From: Cryomorphaceae bacterium
GTDB lineage: Bacteria > Bacteroidota > Bacteroidia > Flavobacteriales > UBA7312
Direction: 5' to 3'
NCBI GenBank assembly: GCA_018608925.1
Contig: JABAYQ010000112.1
Span: forward strand, 1-9,420
Length of the DNA: 9,420 nt
Notes under the pieces: model-generated
Told to the model about the DNA's origin: nothing
Seen by the model: only the letters and a program-made list of their open reading frames with translations
Database searches by the model: none
Position numbers and translations under genes: made by a program
Shown: positions 1 to 7,890 of the stretch, one piece after another
How positions within the stretch are numbered: the first letter of the stretch is position 1
Layout of the letters: every line of letters begins with the position of its first letter

Positions 1-165
1 GTGTTTAACTTACACTCAAAAGGTGCAATCAGATTCTATACTAGAGGAAATGACTGTGCTAAACTTACAGATAAAGACGGATTAATTTATTATATAGGAA
101 GTCAAAGAGCTAACGAATTAGTCCAACTTATTGAAAAGCAACTTAAAACTACAAACAACAACTAG
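1..165 (+). CDS. C-terminal end of a possible bacterial PH-domain-like protein (5' end outside window)
   Basis: An open frame enters from the left edge in frame 1 and stops at TAG 163-165, leaving 54 visible residues. The GTG at position 1 is probably an internal valine codon, since nothing marks it as a start. The visible part has a beta-strand run (GAIRFYTRG), a charged turn (LTDKDG), another strand (LIYYIGSQ) and an amphipathic helix (ANELVQLIEKQL) before a polar tail. A strand followed by 'kDG..Y.IGtq...EL...I' and a closing helix is how many bacterial PH-like domains end, so I infer that fold. The fragment is too short to be sure. It ends 4 bases before dsbD on the same strand and is probably cotranscribed with it. 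No function can be assigned. Confidence 0.6.
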   Translation: MFNLHSKGAIRFYTRGNDCAKLTDKDGLIYYIGSQRANELVQLIEKQLKTTNNN

Positions 166-169
166 AATT

Positions 170-2104
170 ATGAAAAAACTTATTTTATTTTTAATCGCAC
201 TGCCTTTTTTGATAAGTGCCCAGATTTATGATCCAGTTTCTTGGACATTTTCACAAGAACAAATTAGTTCTGATGAGATAGAACTAACATTTAGCGCAGA
301 GATTGAAGAGGGTTGGTACCTTTATTCTCAGAATATCGCCGATGATGGACCAGTTCCTACTTCTTTTATCTTTTTCGAAGCCGATAGTTTTCAATTAGTT
401 GGTACAACAACAGAAGGTACTCCTATAGAGCAGTTTGATCCTAATTTTGACATGGTTCTTAGCTACTTTAAAAAGTCAGCTACTTTTTCTCAAATAATAA
501 AAGTAACTACAGATAATGACTTTAAATTAAAAGGTGAGCTTACTTTCATGGTTTGTGACATCTCTAAATGCTTGCCTCCCGAGTATGTAGAGTTCGAATT
601 TGACATTAAAGGTTCGGAGAATACTTCGTCTACTAACGATTCTGATTCTAGTTCTAAAAAAGGAATGTGGTCTATTTTCTTTATTGCATTTTTAAGCGGA
701 TTTGCCGCCTTACTGACGCCATGTGTTTTTCCAATGATTCCCATGACGGTTAGTTTCTTTACTAAGCAAAGTAAAACTAGAGCAAAAGGAATTACAAACG
801 CCATTCTTTATGGTCTAAGTATTATTATTATTTATGTTCTTTTAGGTGTTGGAGTTTCTGCTGTATTTGGTCCAGAGGTTTTGAATAGTATGGCAACCAA
901 CGTGTATTTTAATTTAGCATTCTTTGTTTTATTAATTGTTTTTGCTGCTTCTTTTTTAGGAGCATTCGAATTAACACTTCCTCATTCTTGGATTAATAAA
1001 GCCGATCAAGCATCTGATAAAGGCGGCTTGGTTGGAATTTTCTTTATGGCTTTAGTGTTAGCGCTCGTATCATTCTCTTGTACTGGTCCTATTGTAGGAA
1101 CATTATTGGTTGAAGCTGCCTCGGGAGGAAGTTATATAGGTCCTATTATTGGAATGTTAGGCTTTTCTTTAGCTATTGCTTTACCTTTTGCATTGTTTGC
1201 TGCATTCCCAGGATGGCTAAACTCTTTGCCTCAATCGGGCGGATGGCTTAACTCTGTTAAAGTTGTTTTAGGGTTTCTTGAAATTGCTTTAGCATTTAAA
1301 TTCTTGTCAAATGCAGATTTAGTTATGCAAACTCATTTCTTAGAAAGAGAATTGTTCATTGCTATTTGGATTGTGATATTCGCATTCCTTACCATGTATT
1401 TATTAGGTTTCCTTAAGTTTTCTCACGATAGCGAATTAAAACATCTTTCAGTAGGTAGATTTTTCTTAGCTGTTATTACAGGAATGTTTACTGTTTATAT
1501 GGTTCCTGGTTTATGGGGAGCTCCATTAAAAATTATTAATGCTTTCCCTCCTCCAATGCATTATAGTGAATCTCCTCAAGGAGTCGGTTTTGCAAATACT
1601 TCTACTATTACTATTAGCGGAGATGCTCATCAGGAGCAAAGTGGTCAGCATTTAGGACCTCAAGGTATCATGGTTTTTCATGATTACGATTTAGGAGTGG
1701 CTTATGCTAAAGAAGTTGGTAAGCCAATTATGTTAGATTTTACTGGTTGGGCATGCGTAAATTGCCGTAAGATGGAAGAGCAAGTTTGGTCCGACTCTGA
1801 AGTTAAAAGAATGTTAAGTTCAGAAGTTGTTTTAATATCATTATATGTTGACGAACGTACTAAACTCGCTAAAGAAGATCAATACGAAACTACCATTGCT
1901 GGAAAGAAAAAGAAGGTAAAGACGGTTGGTGACAAATGGACTGTTTTACAAATAGAGCGTTACAAGACTAATTCTCAGCCATATTATGTTGTTTTAGATC
2001 ATGATGAAAATCAATTAGGTTCTCCAGCAAATTACCAAGATCATGGTAAAGTAGATTTGTTTAAGAATTGGCTGCAAGAAGGCATAGACGCTTTCAATAA
2101 TTAA
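170..2104 (+). CDS. dsbD: Thiol:disulfide interchange protein DsbD (protein-disulfide reductase)
   Basis: DsbD moves electrons from cytoplasmic thioredoxin across the inner membrane to periplasmic thiol proteins (disulfide isomerases, cytochrome c maturation). The 644-residue product has all three modules. A signal peptide (MKKLILFLIALPFLISA, cut before Q18) leads into the periplasmic alpha domain, with cysteines C129 and C134 followed by LPP. About eight membrane segments lie between residues 168 and 447, with C185 in LTPCVFPMIP and C304 in SFSCTGP as the membrane pair. The C-terminal thioredoxin-like domain has CVNC at 529-532 and a likely cis-proline at P604 (QP). All six expected cysteines are present, so it should be active. 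I chose ATG 170 because it gives a clean signal peptide. An in-frame TTG at 131 would add 13 polar residues and overlap the upstream gene. The 4-base gap suggests an operon with that gene. Confidence 0.95.
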   Translation: MKKLILFLIALPFLISAQIYDPVSWTFSQEQISSDEIELTFSAEIEEGWYLYSQNIADDGPVPTSFIFFEADSFQLVGTTTEGTPIEQFDPNFDMVLSYFKKSATFSQIIKVTTDNDFKLKGELTFMVCDISKCLPPEYVEFEFDIKGSENTSSTNDSDSSSKKGMWSIFFIAFLSGFAALLTPCVFPMIPMTVSFFTKQSKTRAKGITNAILYGLSIIIIYVLLGVGVSAVFGPEVLNSMATNVYFNLAFFVLLIVFAASFLGAFELTLPHSWINKADQASDKGGLVGIFFMALVLALVSFSCTGPIVGTLLVEAASGGSYIGPIIGMLGFSLAIALPFALFAAFPGWLNSLPQSGGWLNSVKVVLGFLEIALAFKFLSNADLVMQTHFLERELFIAIWIVIFAFLTMYLLGFLKFSHDSELKHLSVGRFFLAVITGMFTVYMVPGLWGAPLKIINAFPPPMHYSESPQGVGFANTSTITISGDAHQEQSGQHLGPQGIMVFHDYDLGVAYAKEVGKPIMLDFTGWACVNCRKMEEQVWSDSEVKRMLSSEVVLISLYVDERTKLAKEDQYETTIAGKKKKVKTVGDKWTVLQIERYKTNSQPYYVVLDHDENQLGSPANYQDHGKVDLFKNWLQEGIDAFNN

Positions 2105-2111
2105 TATTTAC

Positions 2112-2146
2112 TCCCCTCTATTTAAAAAGTAGAGGGGATTTTTTTT
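2112..2146 (+). terminator. Intrinsic terminator after dsbD
   Basis: A perfect 9-bp inverted repeat (TCCCCTCTA at 2112-2120, TAGAGGGGA at 2130-2138) with a 9-nt loop is followed by eight T residues (2139-2146). It lies 8 bases after the dsbD stop, as expected for a Rho-independent terminator on the + strand. There is no A-run on its left side, so it should work in one direction only. Confidence 0.92.
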
Positions 2147-2165
2147 CTCCTTAAAGTTTATAAAA

Positions 2166-3704
2166 ATGCTTGTAAAAACCTTTGGTTCTGCCGTTTTTGG
2201 CATTGATGCTACCACTATTACTATCGAAGTAAATGTCTCCCCTGGAATTAAATTTTTCTTAGTAGGATTGCCTGATAACGCTGTAAAAGAATCTCATTAT
2301 AGAATTGAAGCTGCACTAAAAAATATTGGTTATAAAATTCCTGGTAAAAAGTTTATAATCAATATGGCTCCTGCTGATATTCGTAAAGAAGGTTCTGCTT
2401 ATGATTTGCCTTTGGCAATTGGTATACTAGCTGCCACACAACAGATCAAATCTTCCAACGTAAATGAATATATTATTATGGGTGAATTGTCTCTTGATGG
2501 AAGCTTGAACTCTATTAAAGGAGCTCTTCCAATTGCAATTCAGGCAAGGAAAGAAGGCTTTAAAGGAATTATTTTACCAAAAGCAAATGCTAAAGAAGCA
2601 GCTATCGTGGATGGTTTAGATGTTAGGGGTGCTGAAAATATACTCGATGTAATCCATTTCTTCGACGGAAAAAAAGATATTCCGATCACTAAAATAGACA
2701 CCAGAAAAGAATTTTTCAAATCTTTAAACTTATTAGATGTTGACTTTAAAGATGTTAAGGGTCAAGAAAATATAAAAAGGTCTTTAGAAATAACTGCTGC
2801 TGGGGGACATAATGTTATTATGATCGGTCCTCCTGGTTCTGGAAAGACAATGTTGGCAAAAAGATTGCCCGGAATTCTACCTCCTTTATCTTTAGGGGAA
2901 GCATTAGAAACTACTAAAATTCATTCTGTTGCTGGTCGAATGCAAAACAACGAGTCTTTAATGACCGAGAGGCCATTTCGATCTCCTCACCACACTATTT
3001 CTGATGTTGCTTTAGTCGGTGGTGGCACATTCCCTCAACCAGGAGAAATTTCTCTTTCTCATAATGGAGTGTTGTTTTTAGATGAACTTCCAGAATTTAA
3101 AAGAACAGTTTTAGAAGTGATGCGTCAACCATTAGAGGATAGAACCATAACTATTTCAAGAGCAAAATTTAGTGTGGATTATCCTGCTAGTTTCATGCTG
3201 ATTGCATCAATGAATCCTTGTCCTTGTGGGTTTTACAATCATCCTGAAAAGGATTGTTTGTGTGCCCCTGGTGTAGTGCAGAAATATTTAAATAAAGTCT
3301 CAGGACCTTTGTTAGATAGAATAGATATTCATGTGGAGGTAACTCCCGTTCATTTTGATGAGCTAAGCAGCAAGAAAGAGACAGAAGGTAGTCAATCTAT
3401 AAGGGAAAGGGTGTTGAAGGCTAGGATAGTGCAGCAAGAGAGATTTAAGGATCTATTAGATGTTCATAATAATGCTCAAATGAGCTCTAAGCTAATAAGA
3501 GTCTATTGCAAGCTAGATTTAGAGAGTCAGCAACTACTTAAAACAGCAATGGAGAAGTTAGAATTATCTGCAAGAGCTTATGACAGAATTCTAAAAGTAG
3601 CAAGAACAATAGCTGATTTAGACAGTAGCAAAGACATTTCTAAATACCATATTTCTGAAGCAATTCAGTTTAGATCATTAGATAGGGCAAGCTGGGCAGG
3701 GTAA
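2166..3704 (+). CDS. yifB: YifB/ComM family Mg-chelatase-like AAA+ ATPase
   Basis: The 512-residue, full-length product belongs to the YifB family. Its best-studied member, ComM, is a hexameric helicase that promotes branch migration during integration of DNA taken up by natural transformation. The N-terminal ChlI-type domain (about 1-170) starts with the typical VKTFGSAVFGIDA and contains VGLPDNAVKES. The AAA+ core has Walker A GPPGSGKT at 221-228, RPFRSPHH at 269-276, Walker B LFLDELPE at 303-310 and a likely arginine finger in LLDRID (R385). Two Cys-x-Cys pairs (C352/C354 and C364/C366) form a probable metal-binding knot inside the core, and the C-terminal lid contains LSARAYDRILKVARTIADL at 467-485. 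Family membership is clear; a role in transformation here is inference. No in-frame start exists upstream, and the leader is A/T-rich with no Shine-Dalgarno. It faces secA tail-to-tail. Confidence 0.94.
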   Translation: MLVKTFGSAVFGIDATTITIEVNVSPGIKFFLVGLPDNAVKESHYRIEAALKNIGYKIPGKKFIINMAPADIRKEGSAYDLPLAIGILAATQQIKSSNVNEYIIMGELSLDGSLNSIKGALPIAIQARKEGFKGIILPKANAKEAAIVDGLDVRGAENILDVIHFFDGKKDIPITKIDTRKEFFKSLNLLDVDFKDVKGQENIKRSLEITAAGGHNVIMIGPPGSGKTMLAKRLPGILPPLSLGEALETTKIHSVAGRMQNNESLMTERPFRSPHHTISDVALVGGGTFPQPGEISLSHNGVLFLDELPEFKRTVLEVMRQPLEDRTITISRAKFSVDYPASFMLIASMNPCPCGFYNHPEKDCLCAPGVVQKYLNKVSGPLLDRIDIHVEVTPVHFDELSSKKETEGSQSIRERVLKARIVQQERFKDLLDVHNNAQMSSKLIRVYCKLDLESQQLLKTAMEKLELSARAYDRILKVARTIADLDSSKDISKYHISEAIQFRSLDRASWAG

Positions 3705-3714
3705 ATTATTTACC
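3700..3714. repeat. Short palindrome over both convergent stop codons
   Basis: GGTAAA (3700-3705) and TTTACC (3709-3714) form a perfect 6-bp inverted repeat around a 3-base loop. The loop TTA is itself the secA stop codon read on the other strand, and the yifB TAA (3702-3704) lies in the left arm. No T-run follows closely in either direction, so by itself it is not a standard terminator. With a low-GC 6-bp stem it could be chance. Confidence 0.4.
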
Positions 3715-6700
3715 GTGACATTGCTTGTATTTTTTACCACTTCCACACGGACACGCTTCGTTTCTTCCAACCTTTTGTTCTACGCGAACGGGTTCGACTC
3801 TTTTTTGTTGGTTTCTTTTGTTTCCAGAGTAGTTGTCTGATCTGCCCATTTTTAGTTGTTGATTCTGCTGCACTTGTTCGTTCTCTACTTTCGATCCTGA
3901 AGGAAGGTTTGCTTTAATTAAGAAAGAAACAATTTCTTTATTAATTTTTTCCATCATTTGTTTGAACAAATTAAATGATTCGAACTTGTAGATTAATAAT
4001 GGGTCTTTTTGCTCGTAAGTAGCATTTTGAACTGATTGCTTTAAATCATCAAGCTCTCTAAGGTTCTCTTTCCAAGCATCGTCTATCATAGAAAGTGTTA
4101 CTCCTTTTTCTACAGACAATGGTATTGTTTTTCCCTCAGAATCAAATGCTTCTTTTAAGTTTGTTACTACTTGAAGTGTTTTAATGCCATCGGTAAATGG
4201 AATAACTATATTTTCATAATTATTCGATTCATTTTCAAAAACATCCTTGATAACTGGGAAGGTTCTTTGAGAAATTATTTCAGATTTTGATTTATAATTT
4301 TCTATAGACTTTTCATAAATCACTTCACACAACTCTTCTTCTGGTAATTGCTTAAATTCTTCTTCACTAACTGGAGAATTGATTCCCAAAAATCTTACAA
4401 GGTCTAATTTAAATCCTTCGTAGTCGGATGCTGACTGATATTCGCTACATATAACCGACGCGGTATCATAAATCATGTTGTCAATGTCAACCGAAAGCCT
4501 GTCTCCGAAAAGAGCGTTCTTTCTTTTCTGGTATATAACTTTTCTTTGGGCATTCATTACGTCATCATATTCTAAAAGACGTTTTCTTGTTCCAAAGTTA
4601 TTTTCTTCTACTTTCTTTTGAGCTCTTTCGATAGACTTGGTAATCATAGAGTGCTGAATTACTTCACCTTCTTCTAATCCCATTCTATCCATCATCTTAG
4701 CAATTCTCTCCGATCCAAATAATCGCATTAGATTATCCTCTAAAGAGACGAAAAACTGAGATGAACCAGGATCTCCCTGACGACCGGCACGACCTCTAAG
4801 CTGTCTGTCAACCCTTCTGGAGTCATGTCTTTCGGTACCAATAATAGCTAAACCACCATTGTTTTTTACTTCTTCTGAAAGTTTAATGTCGGTACCTCTA
4901 CCAGCCATGTTGGTTGCTATAGTAACGTTTCCTGCTTTACCAGCTTCGGCAACAATGTCTGCTTCTTTTTGGTGCATTTTTGCATTTAACACATTGTGTT
5001 TTAAGCCTTTCATCTTAAGTAATTTACTTAAGAGTTCAGAAATCTCTACCGATGTGGTACCAACAAGAATAGGTCTTCCTTCTTTACTAAGTTTTACTAC
5101 TTCATCAATAACAGCATTGTATTTTTCTCTTACTGTTTTGTATACTAAATCTTCCTTGTCGTCTCTTTGAATAGGTCTGTTGGTAGGAATCACAACTACG
5201 TCTAATTCGTAGATGTCCCAGAATTCGCCAGCTTCTGTTTCGGCAGTACCTGTCATACCCGAAAGCTTGTTGTACATTCGGAAGTAATTCTGCAAAGTGA
5301 TAGTCGCAAATGTTTGAGTTGCTGCTTCTACTTTTACGTTTTCTTTAGCTTCTATTGCCTGGTGTAGTCCGTTAGAATACCTTCGACCATCCATGATTCG
5401 GCCGGTTTGTTCGTCAACAATTTTTACTTTATTGTCCATTAACACATATTCCACATCTTTTTCAAAAAGGGTGTATGCTTTCAAAAGTTGACTAACCGTA
5501 TGAATTCTTTCACTTTTAATGGAGTAGTCTCTCATTAATTCGTCTTTAGCTACTAGCATTTCCTTTTCAGCCATTGTTGACTTTTCAAGATCTGCTATTT
5601 CAGCTCCAACATCTGGCATGATAAAGAAAGAAGAGTCTCCAGAATCAGATGTGATAAGGTCAATACCTTTGTCTGTTAACTCAATAGAATTGTGTTGTTC
5701 GTCTATAACAAAGTATAGGTCGTTATCTACTTTGTGCATTTCCTTACTTTGGTCTTGCATGTAGAAATTCTCTGTTTTTTGCAGTAAAGATCTTATTCCG
5801 TCTTCACTTAAAAACTTGATAAGAGCCTTGTTTTTTGGAAGACCTCTATAAGCTTTAAGAAGATTAAAACCTCCTTCTTTATCTTCTCCTTCTTTTATAA
5901 GTTTTTTAGAGTCTGCTAATACGGTAGTTATATATTTTTTCTGAATATTAACTAGACTTTCAATTTTGTGTTTTAACTCATTATATTCGTGGATATCTCC
6001 AGACGGAGTGGGTCCAGAAATAATAAGTGGTGTTCTGGCATCATCAATTAAAACAGAATCTACTTCATCAACAATAGCATAATTATGAGGGCGTTGCACT
6101 AAGTCAATAGGTCTTCGTGCCATATTATCTCTCAAGTAGTCAAAGCCAAATTCGTTGTTTGTTCCGTAAGTTATATCTGCTAAATATGCTTCTCTTCTCT
6201 CTTCAGAGCTAGGTTGGTGTTTGTCTATGCAGTCTATGGATAGTCCGTGGAATTGGTATAATGGGCCCATCCACTCGGCATCTCTTTTAGCTAAGTAATC
6301 ATTCACAGTAACTAAATGCACTCCTTTTCCTGGTAAAGCATTAAGGTATACTGGTAGGGTAGCAGATAGTGTTTTACCTTCTCCAGTTTGCATTTCCGAA
6401 ATTCGTCCTTTATGAAGTGCATAACCACCAATAAGCTGAACGTCATAGTGAACCATTTCCCACTTTATTTCGTTTCCAGCGGCAATCCATTTATTGTCGA
6501 ATATAGCCTTGTCTCCTTTTATGGTAACATTAGAATATCGAGAAGCTAAGTCTTTGTCGAATTCATTAGCTGTCACTTCAATTGGACCGCTATTAAATCT
6601 ACTAGCAGTTTCTTTAACTACAGAAAAAGCTTCAGCTAAGATAGTTTCTAAAATCTCTTCGGTAGTCGTAACAATTTTAACTTCAAGTTCGTCTATATTA

Positions 6701-6963
6701 GAGAATACACCTTCTTTCTCAGAAGGACTTAAAGTATCGTTTTTTGTGCTAGCTTTTAGCTCTTCTATTTCTTTATAGATAGAAGCAGTGCCTTCTTTTA
6801 TTATAGATTTAAATTCAGCAGTTTTAGATCTTAACTCATCATTAGAAAGAGCTTGTACGGAAGGATATACTTCTTTGATTTTATTGATCGTAGGAGTAAT
6901 TTCTTTTAAGTCCTTATCGTACTTATTTCCAAATATTTTTTTAGTAAAATCAAATAATCCCAT
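3706..6963 (-). CDS. secA: Preprotein translocase subunit SecA
   Basis: SecA is the ATPase that binds preproteins and pushes them through SecYEG. This copy has 1085 residues against 901 in E. coli. Visible motifs are Walker A MQTGEGKT at 191-198, VNDYLAKRD near 220, [17 protein letters not shown] at 265-281, [20 protein letters not shown] from 299, NMAGRGTDI at 685-693 and [10 protein letters not shown] at 724-733. A Gln/Lys-rich linker (about 1025-1064) leads to a C-terminal SEC-C zinc-binding motif with C1071, C1073, C1082 and H1083. The extra length lies mainly in three places: about 58-108, about 124-172 and about 328-410. From memory, enlarged SecA of about 1100 residues is normal in Bacteroidota. 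The start at ATG 6961-6963 gives the usual N-terminal amphipathic helix ([11 protein letters not shown]). It follows the DUF2795-type gene and appears to have its own promoter. Confidence 0.98.
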   Translation of the reverse strand: MGLFDFTKKIFGNKYDKDLKEITPTINKIKEVYPSVQALSNDELRSKTAEFKSIIKEGTASIYKEIEELKASTKNDTLSPSEKEGVFSNIDELEVKIVTTTEEILETILAEAFSVVKETASRFNSGPIEVTANEFDKDLASRYSNVTIKGDKAIFDNKWIAAGNEIKWEMVHYDVQLIGGYALHKGRISEMQTGEGKTLSATLPVYLNALPGKGVHLVTVNDYLAKRDAEWMGPLYQFHGLSIDCIDKHQPSSEERREAYLADITYGTNNEFGFDYLRDNMARRPIDLVQRPHNYAIVDEVDSVLIDDARTPLIISGPTPSGDIHEYNELKHKIESLVNIQKKYITTVLADSKKLIKEGEDKEGGFNLLKAYRGLPKNKALIKFLSEDGIRSLLQKTENFYMQDQSKEMHKVDNDLYFVIDEQHNSIELTDKGIDLITSDSGDSSFFIMPDVGAEIADLEKSTMAEKEMLVAKDELMRDYSIKSERIHTVSQLLKAYTLFEKDVEYVLMDNKVKIVDEQTGRIMDGRRYSNGLHQAIEAKENVKVEAATQTFATITLQNYFRMYNKLSGMTGTAETEAGEFWDIYELDVVVIPTNRPIQRDDKEDLVYKTVREKYNAVIDEVVKLSKEGRPILVGTTSVEISELLSKLLKMKGLKHNVLNAKMHQKEADIVAEAGKAGNVTIATNMAGRGTDIKLSEEVKNNGGLAIIGTERHDSRRVDRQLRGRAGRQGDPGSSQFFVSLEDNLMRLFGSERIAKMMDRMGLEEGEVIQHSMITKSIERAQKKVEENNFGTRKRLLEYDDVMNAQRKVIYQKRKNALFGDRLSVDIDNMIYDTASVICSEYQSASDYEGFKLDLVRFLGINSPVSEEEFKQLPEEELCEVIYEKSIENYKSKSEIISQRTFPVIKDVFENESNNYENIVIPFTDGIKTLQVVTNLKEAFDSEGKTIPLSVEKGVTLSMIDDAWKENLRELDDLKQSVQNATYEQKDPLLIYKFESFNLFKQMMEKINKEIVSFLIKANLPSGSKVENEQVQQNQQLKMGRSDNYSGNKRNQQKRVEPVRVEQKVGRNEACPCGSGKKYKQCHGK

Positions 6964-6994
6964 AGGAGAAGTAAATTTATTGAAATTGATTACA

Positions 6995-7002
6995 CAAATT
7001 TA
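6995..7002 (-). promoter_or_regulatory. Candidate -7 promoter box for secA
   Basis: Read on the - strand, TAAATTTG matches the Bacteroidota -7 consensus TAnnTTTG exactly. The predicted transcription start would give a leader of about 28 nt before the secA ATG. No TTG is found at the expected -33 distance, so the promoter may be weak, activator-dependent or a chance match in A/T-rich DNA. Its position, downstream of a terminator and upstream of secA, supports it. Confidence 0.45.
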
Positions 7003-7038
7003 GTTTTTTAAGAGGAAAATGGCTTTAATAAATAAAGA

Positions 7039-7064
7039 AAAAAAGCCGCGTTAGCGACTTTTTT
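7039..7064 (-). terminator. Hairpin terminator between the DUF2795-type gene and secA
   Basis: An 11-bp stem (arms 7039-7049 and 7054-7064) surrounds a 4-base loop, with an A-run on one side and a T-run on the other. Read as RNA from the - strand, the one imperfect position is a G-U wobble; on the + strand it is a C-A mismatch. The structure is therefore better suited to stopping - strand transcripts. It begins 5 bases after the stop of the small upstream gene and should partly separate it from secA. The T-run overlaps the outer stem, so efficiency is uncertain. Confidence 0.7.
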
Positions 7065-7069
7065 AAAAC

Positions 7070-7291
7070 TTAATATTCTTCTTCATTAAAGAAAAAGTCG
7101 TCTTTATCCGGATAATCAGGCCATATATCTTCTATAGAGTCAAACATTTCACCATCATCCTCTAATTCTTGAAGGTTTTCAACCACTTCCATTGGTGCTC
7201 CAGAACGAATAGCAAAATCAATTAACTCATCTTTGTTTGCTGGCCATGGGGCATCTTCTAGTTTTGAAGCTAATTCTAATGTCCAATACAT
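7070..7291 (-). CDS. Small acidic DUF2795-type protein
   Basis: The product has 73 residues and no signal peptide, membrane segment or cysteine, so it should be cytoplasmic. It is very acidic: 23 Asp/Glu against 4 Lys/Arg. The first half (MYWTLELASKLEDAPWPANK, then DELIDFAIRSGAP) looks like a short helical domain. The second half is a run of acidic and aromatic residues with IWPDYP (56-61) and an FFF-acidic tail. I recognise it from memory as the Bacteroidota protein usually labelled DUF2795; no function is known to me. It has a well-formed promoter just upstream and a hairpin just downstream, so it is probably expressed as its own short transcript. A link to SecA is suggested only by position. 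Confidence 0.88.
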   Translation of the reverse strand: MYWTLELASKLEDAPWPANKDELIDFAIRSGAPMEVVENLQELEDDGEMFDSIEDIWPDYPDKDDFFFNEEEY

Positions 7292-7306
7292 AATTTATAA
7301 TTTTTG

Positions 7307-7336
7307 CAAAAGTAATTTTTTTTATGAGAACAGCAA
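7307..7336 (-). promoter_or_regulatory. Bacteroidota-type promoter for the DUF2795-type gene
   Basis: On the - strand a TTG (7336-7334) is separated by exactly 19 nt from TACTTTTG (7314-7307). This matches the -33 / -7 arrangement (TTG, about 19 nt, TAnnTTTG) known from Bacteroides and Flavobacterium. Transcription would start near 7303, giving a leader of about 12 nt before the ATG at 7291. It lies wholly in the gap after the adenosyltransferase stop codon. Confidence 0.7.
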
Positions 7337-7340
7337 GCCT

Positions 7341-7889
7341 TTATATTTTAGGTTGCCAAGGAATTTCTTTAGAATCGGTAAGTTTTGTAATGAATCTGCT
7401 CAAAACAAATAAATAATCCGATAAACGATTTAGGTACTTTAATATCAATTCGAATTGTACTGTTTCTTCTGGTAATAGTGTTGTTACTCTTTCTGCTCTT
7501 CGGCAGATACATCTAGCAATATGGCAAAAAGAAACAAAGGGGTGACCTCCAGGAAGCACAAATGATTTCATGTCTTCCAGTTCTTCGTTCATCTCATCCA
7601 TTTTTTGTTCTAGAATGGTCACGTCCGACTCGTTTAGGTTTGGTAATTTTATTTTAGAGTCCGGATTTTCTAATGCTAATAACGAACCAACTGTAAATAA
7701 ACGATCCTGAATAATTAATAGCATTTCGATAGATTTTTGATCGATGTCTTGATCTCTCAACAATCCTATGTAAGAGTTTAATTCGTCAACTGTTCCGTAA
7801 GCTTCGATTCTTAAATGGCTTTTGCTTACTCTTTTTCCTCCGAGTAATTGTGTTGTGCCAGAATCTCCTTTCTTAGTGTATATTTTCAT
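7341..7889 (-). CDS. PduO-type cob(I)yrinic acid a,c-diamide adenosyltransferase
   Basis: This enzyme transfers the adenosyl group of ATP to cob(I)alamin or its corrinoid precursors, making adenosylcobalamin (the PduO/MMAB type, unrelated in fold to CobA). The 182-residue product is full length for a single-domain enzyme. Visible signatures are the N-terminal ATP loop (YTKKGDSGTTQLLGG, 4-18), EAYGTVDELNSYIG at 29-42, the arginine-rich catalytic helix CRRAER at 129-134 and YLNRLSDYLFVLSR at 152-165, ending in the usual PW.P tail. It starts 1 base after the ABC ATPase stop, behind an A/T-rich leader without Shine-Dalgarno, so it is probably translated from the same operon mRNA. No other cobalamin gene or B12 riboswitch is seen, so it may act on scavenged corrinoid (inference). 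Confidence 0.94.
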   Translation of the reverse strand: MKIYTKKGDSGTTQLLGGKRVSKSHLRIEAYGTVDELNSYIGLLRDQDIDQKSIEMLLIIQDRLFTVGSLLALENPDSKIKLPNLNESDVTILEQKMDEMNEELEDMKSFVLPGGHPFVSFCHIARCICRRAERVTTLLPEETVQFELILKYLNRLSDYLFVLSRFITKLTDSKEIPWQPKI

Positions 7890-7890
7890 C

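Noticed and set aside
131..169. An upstream in-frame TTG start for dsbD that would add 13 residues
   Set aside because: It would place a polar stretch before the signal peptide and overlap the upstream gene. ATG 170 gives a normal signal peptide.
490..804. A 104-codon open frame on the - strand inside dsbD
   Set aside because: It is antisense to a clear gene, has no recognisable domain, and is explained by the codon pattern of the real gene.
1211..1256. A direct repeat of about 15 bases (GGATGGCT-AACTCT) 30 bases apart in dsbD
   Set aside because: It encodes two GWLNS stretches in a loop between membrane segments that I recall as usual for this DsbD type, so it looks like protein sequence rather than a DNA element.
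2052..2059. TAGATTTG, a perfect -7 box match, near the end of dsbD as a promoter for yifB
   Set aside because: It lacks a TTG at the -33 distance and lies upstream of a strong terminator. Such 8-base matches are expected by chance in this A/T-rich DNA.
4859..5170. An open frame on the + strand inside secA, with similar ones at 6494-6778 and 6788-7003
   Set aside because: All run antisense to well-conserved SecA coding sequence (the last extends slightly past its start). Their translations are low-complexity Ser/Leu-rich and resemble no known protein.
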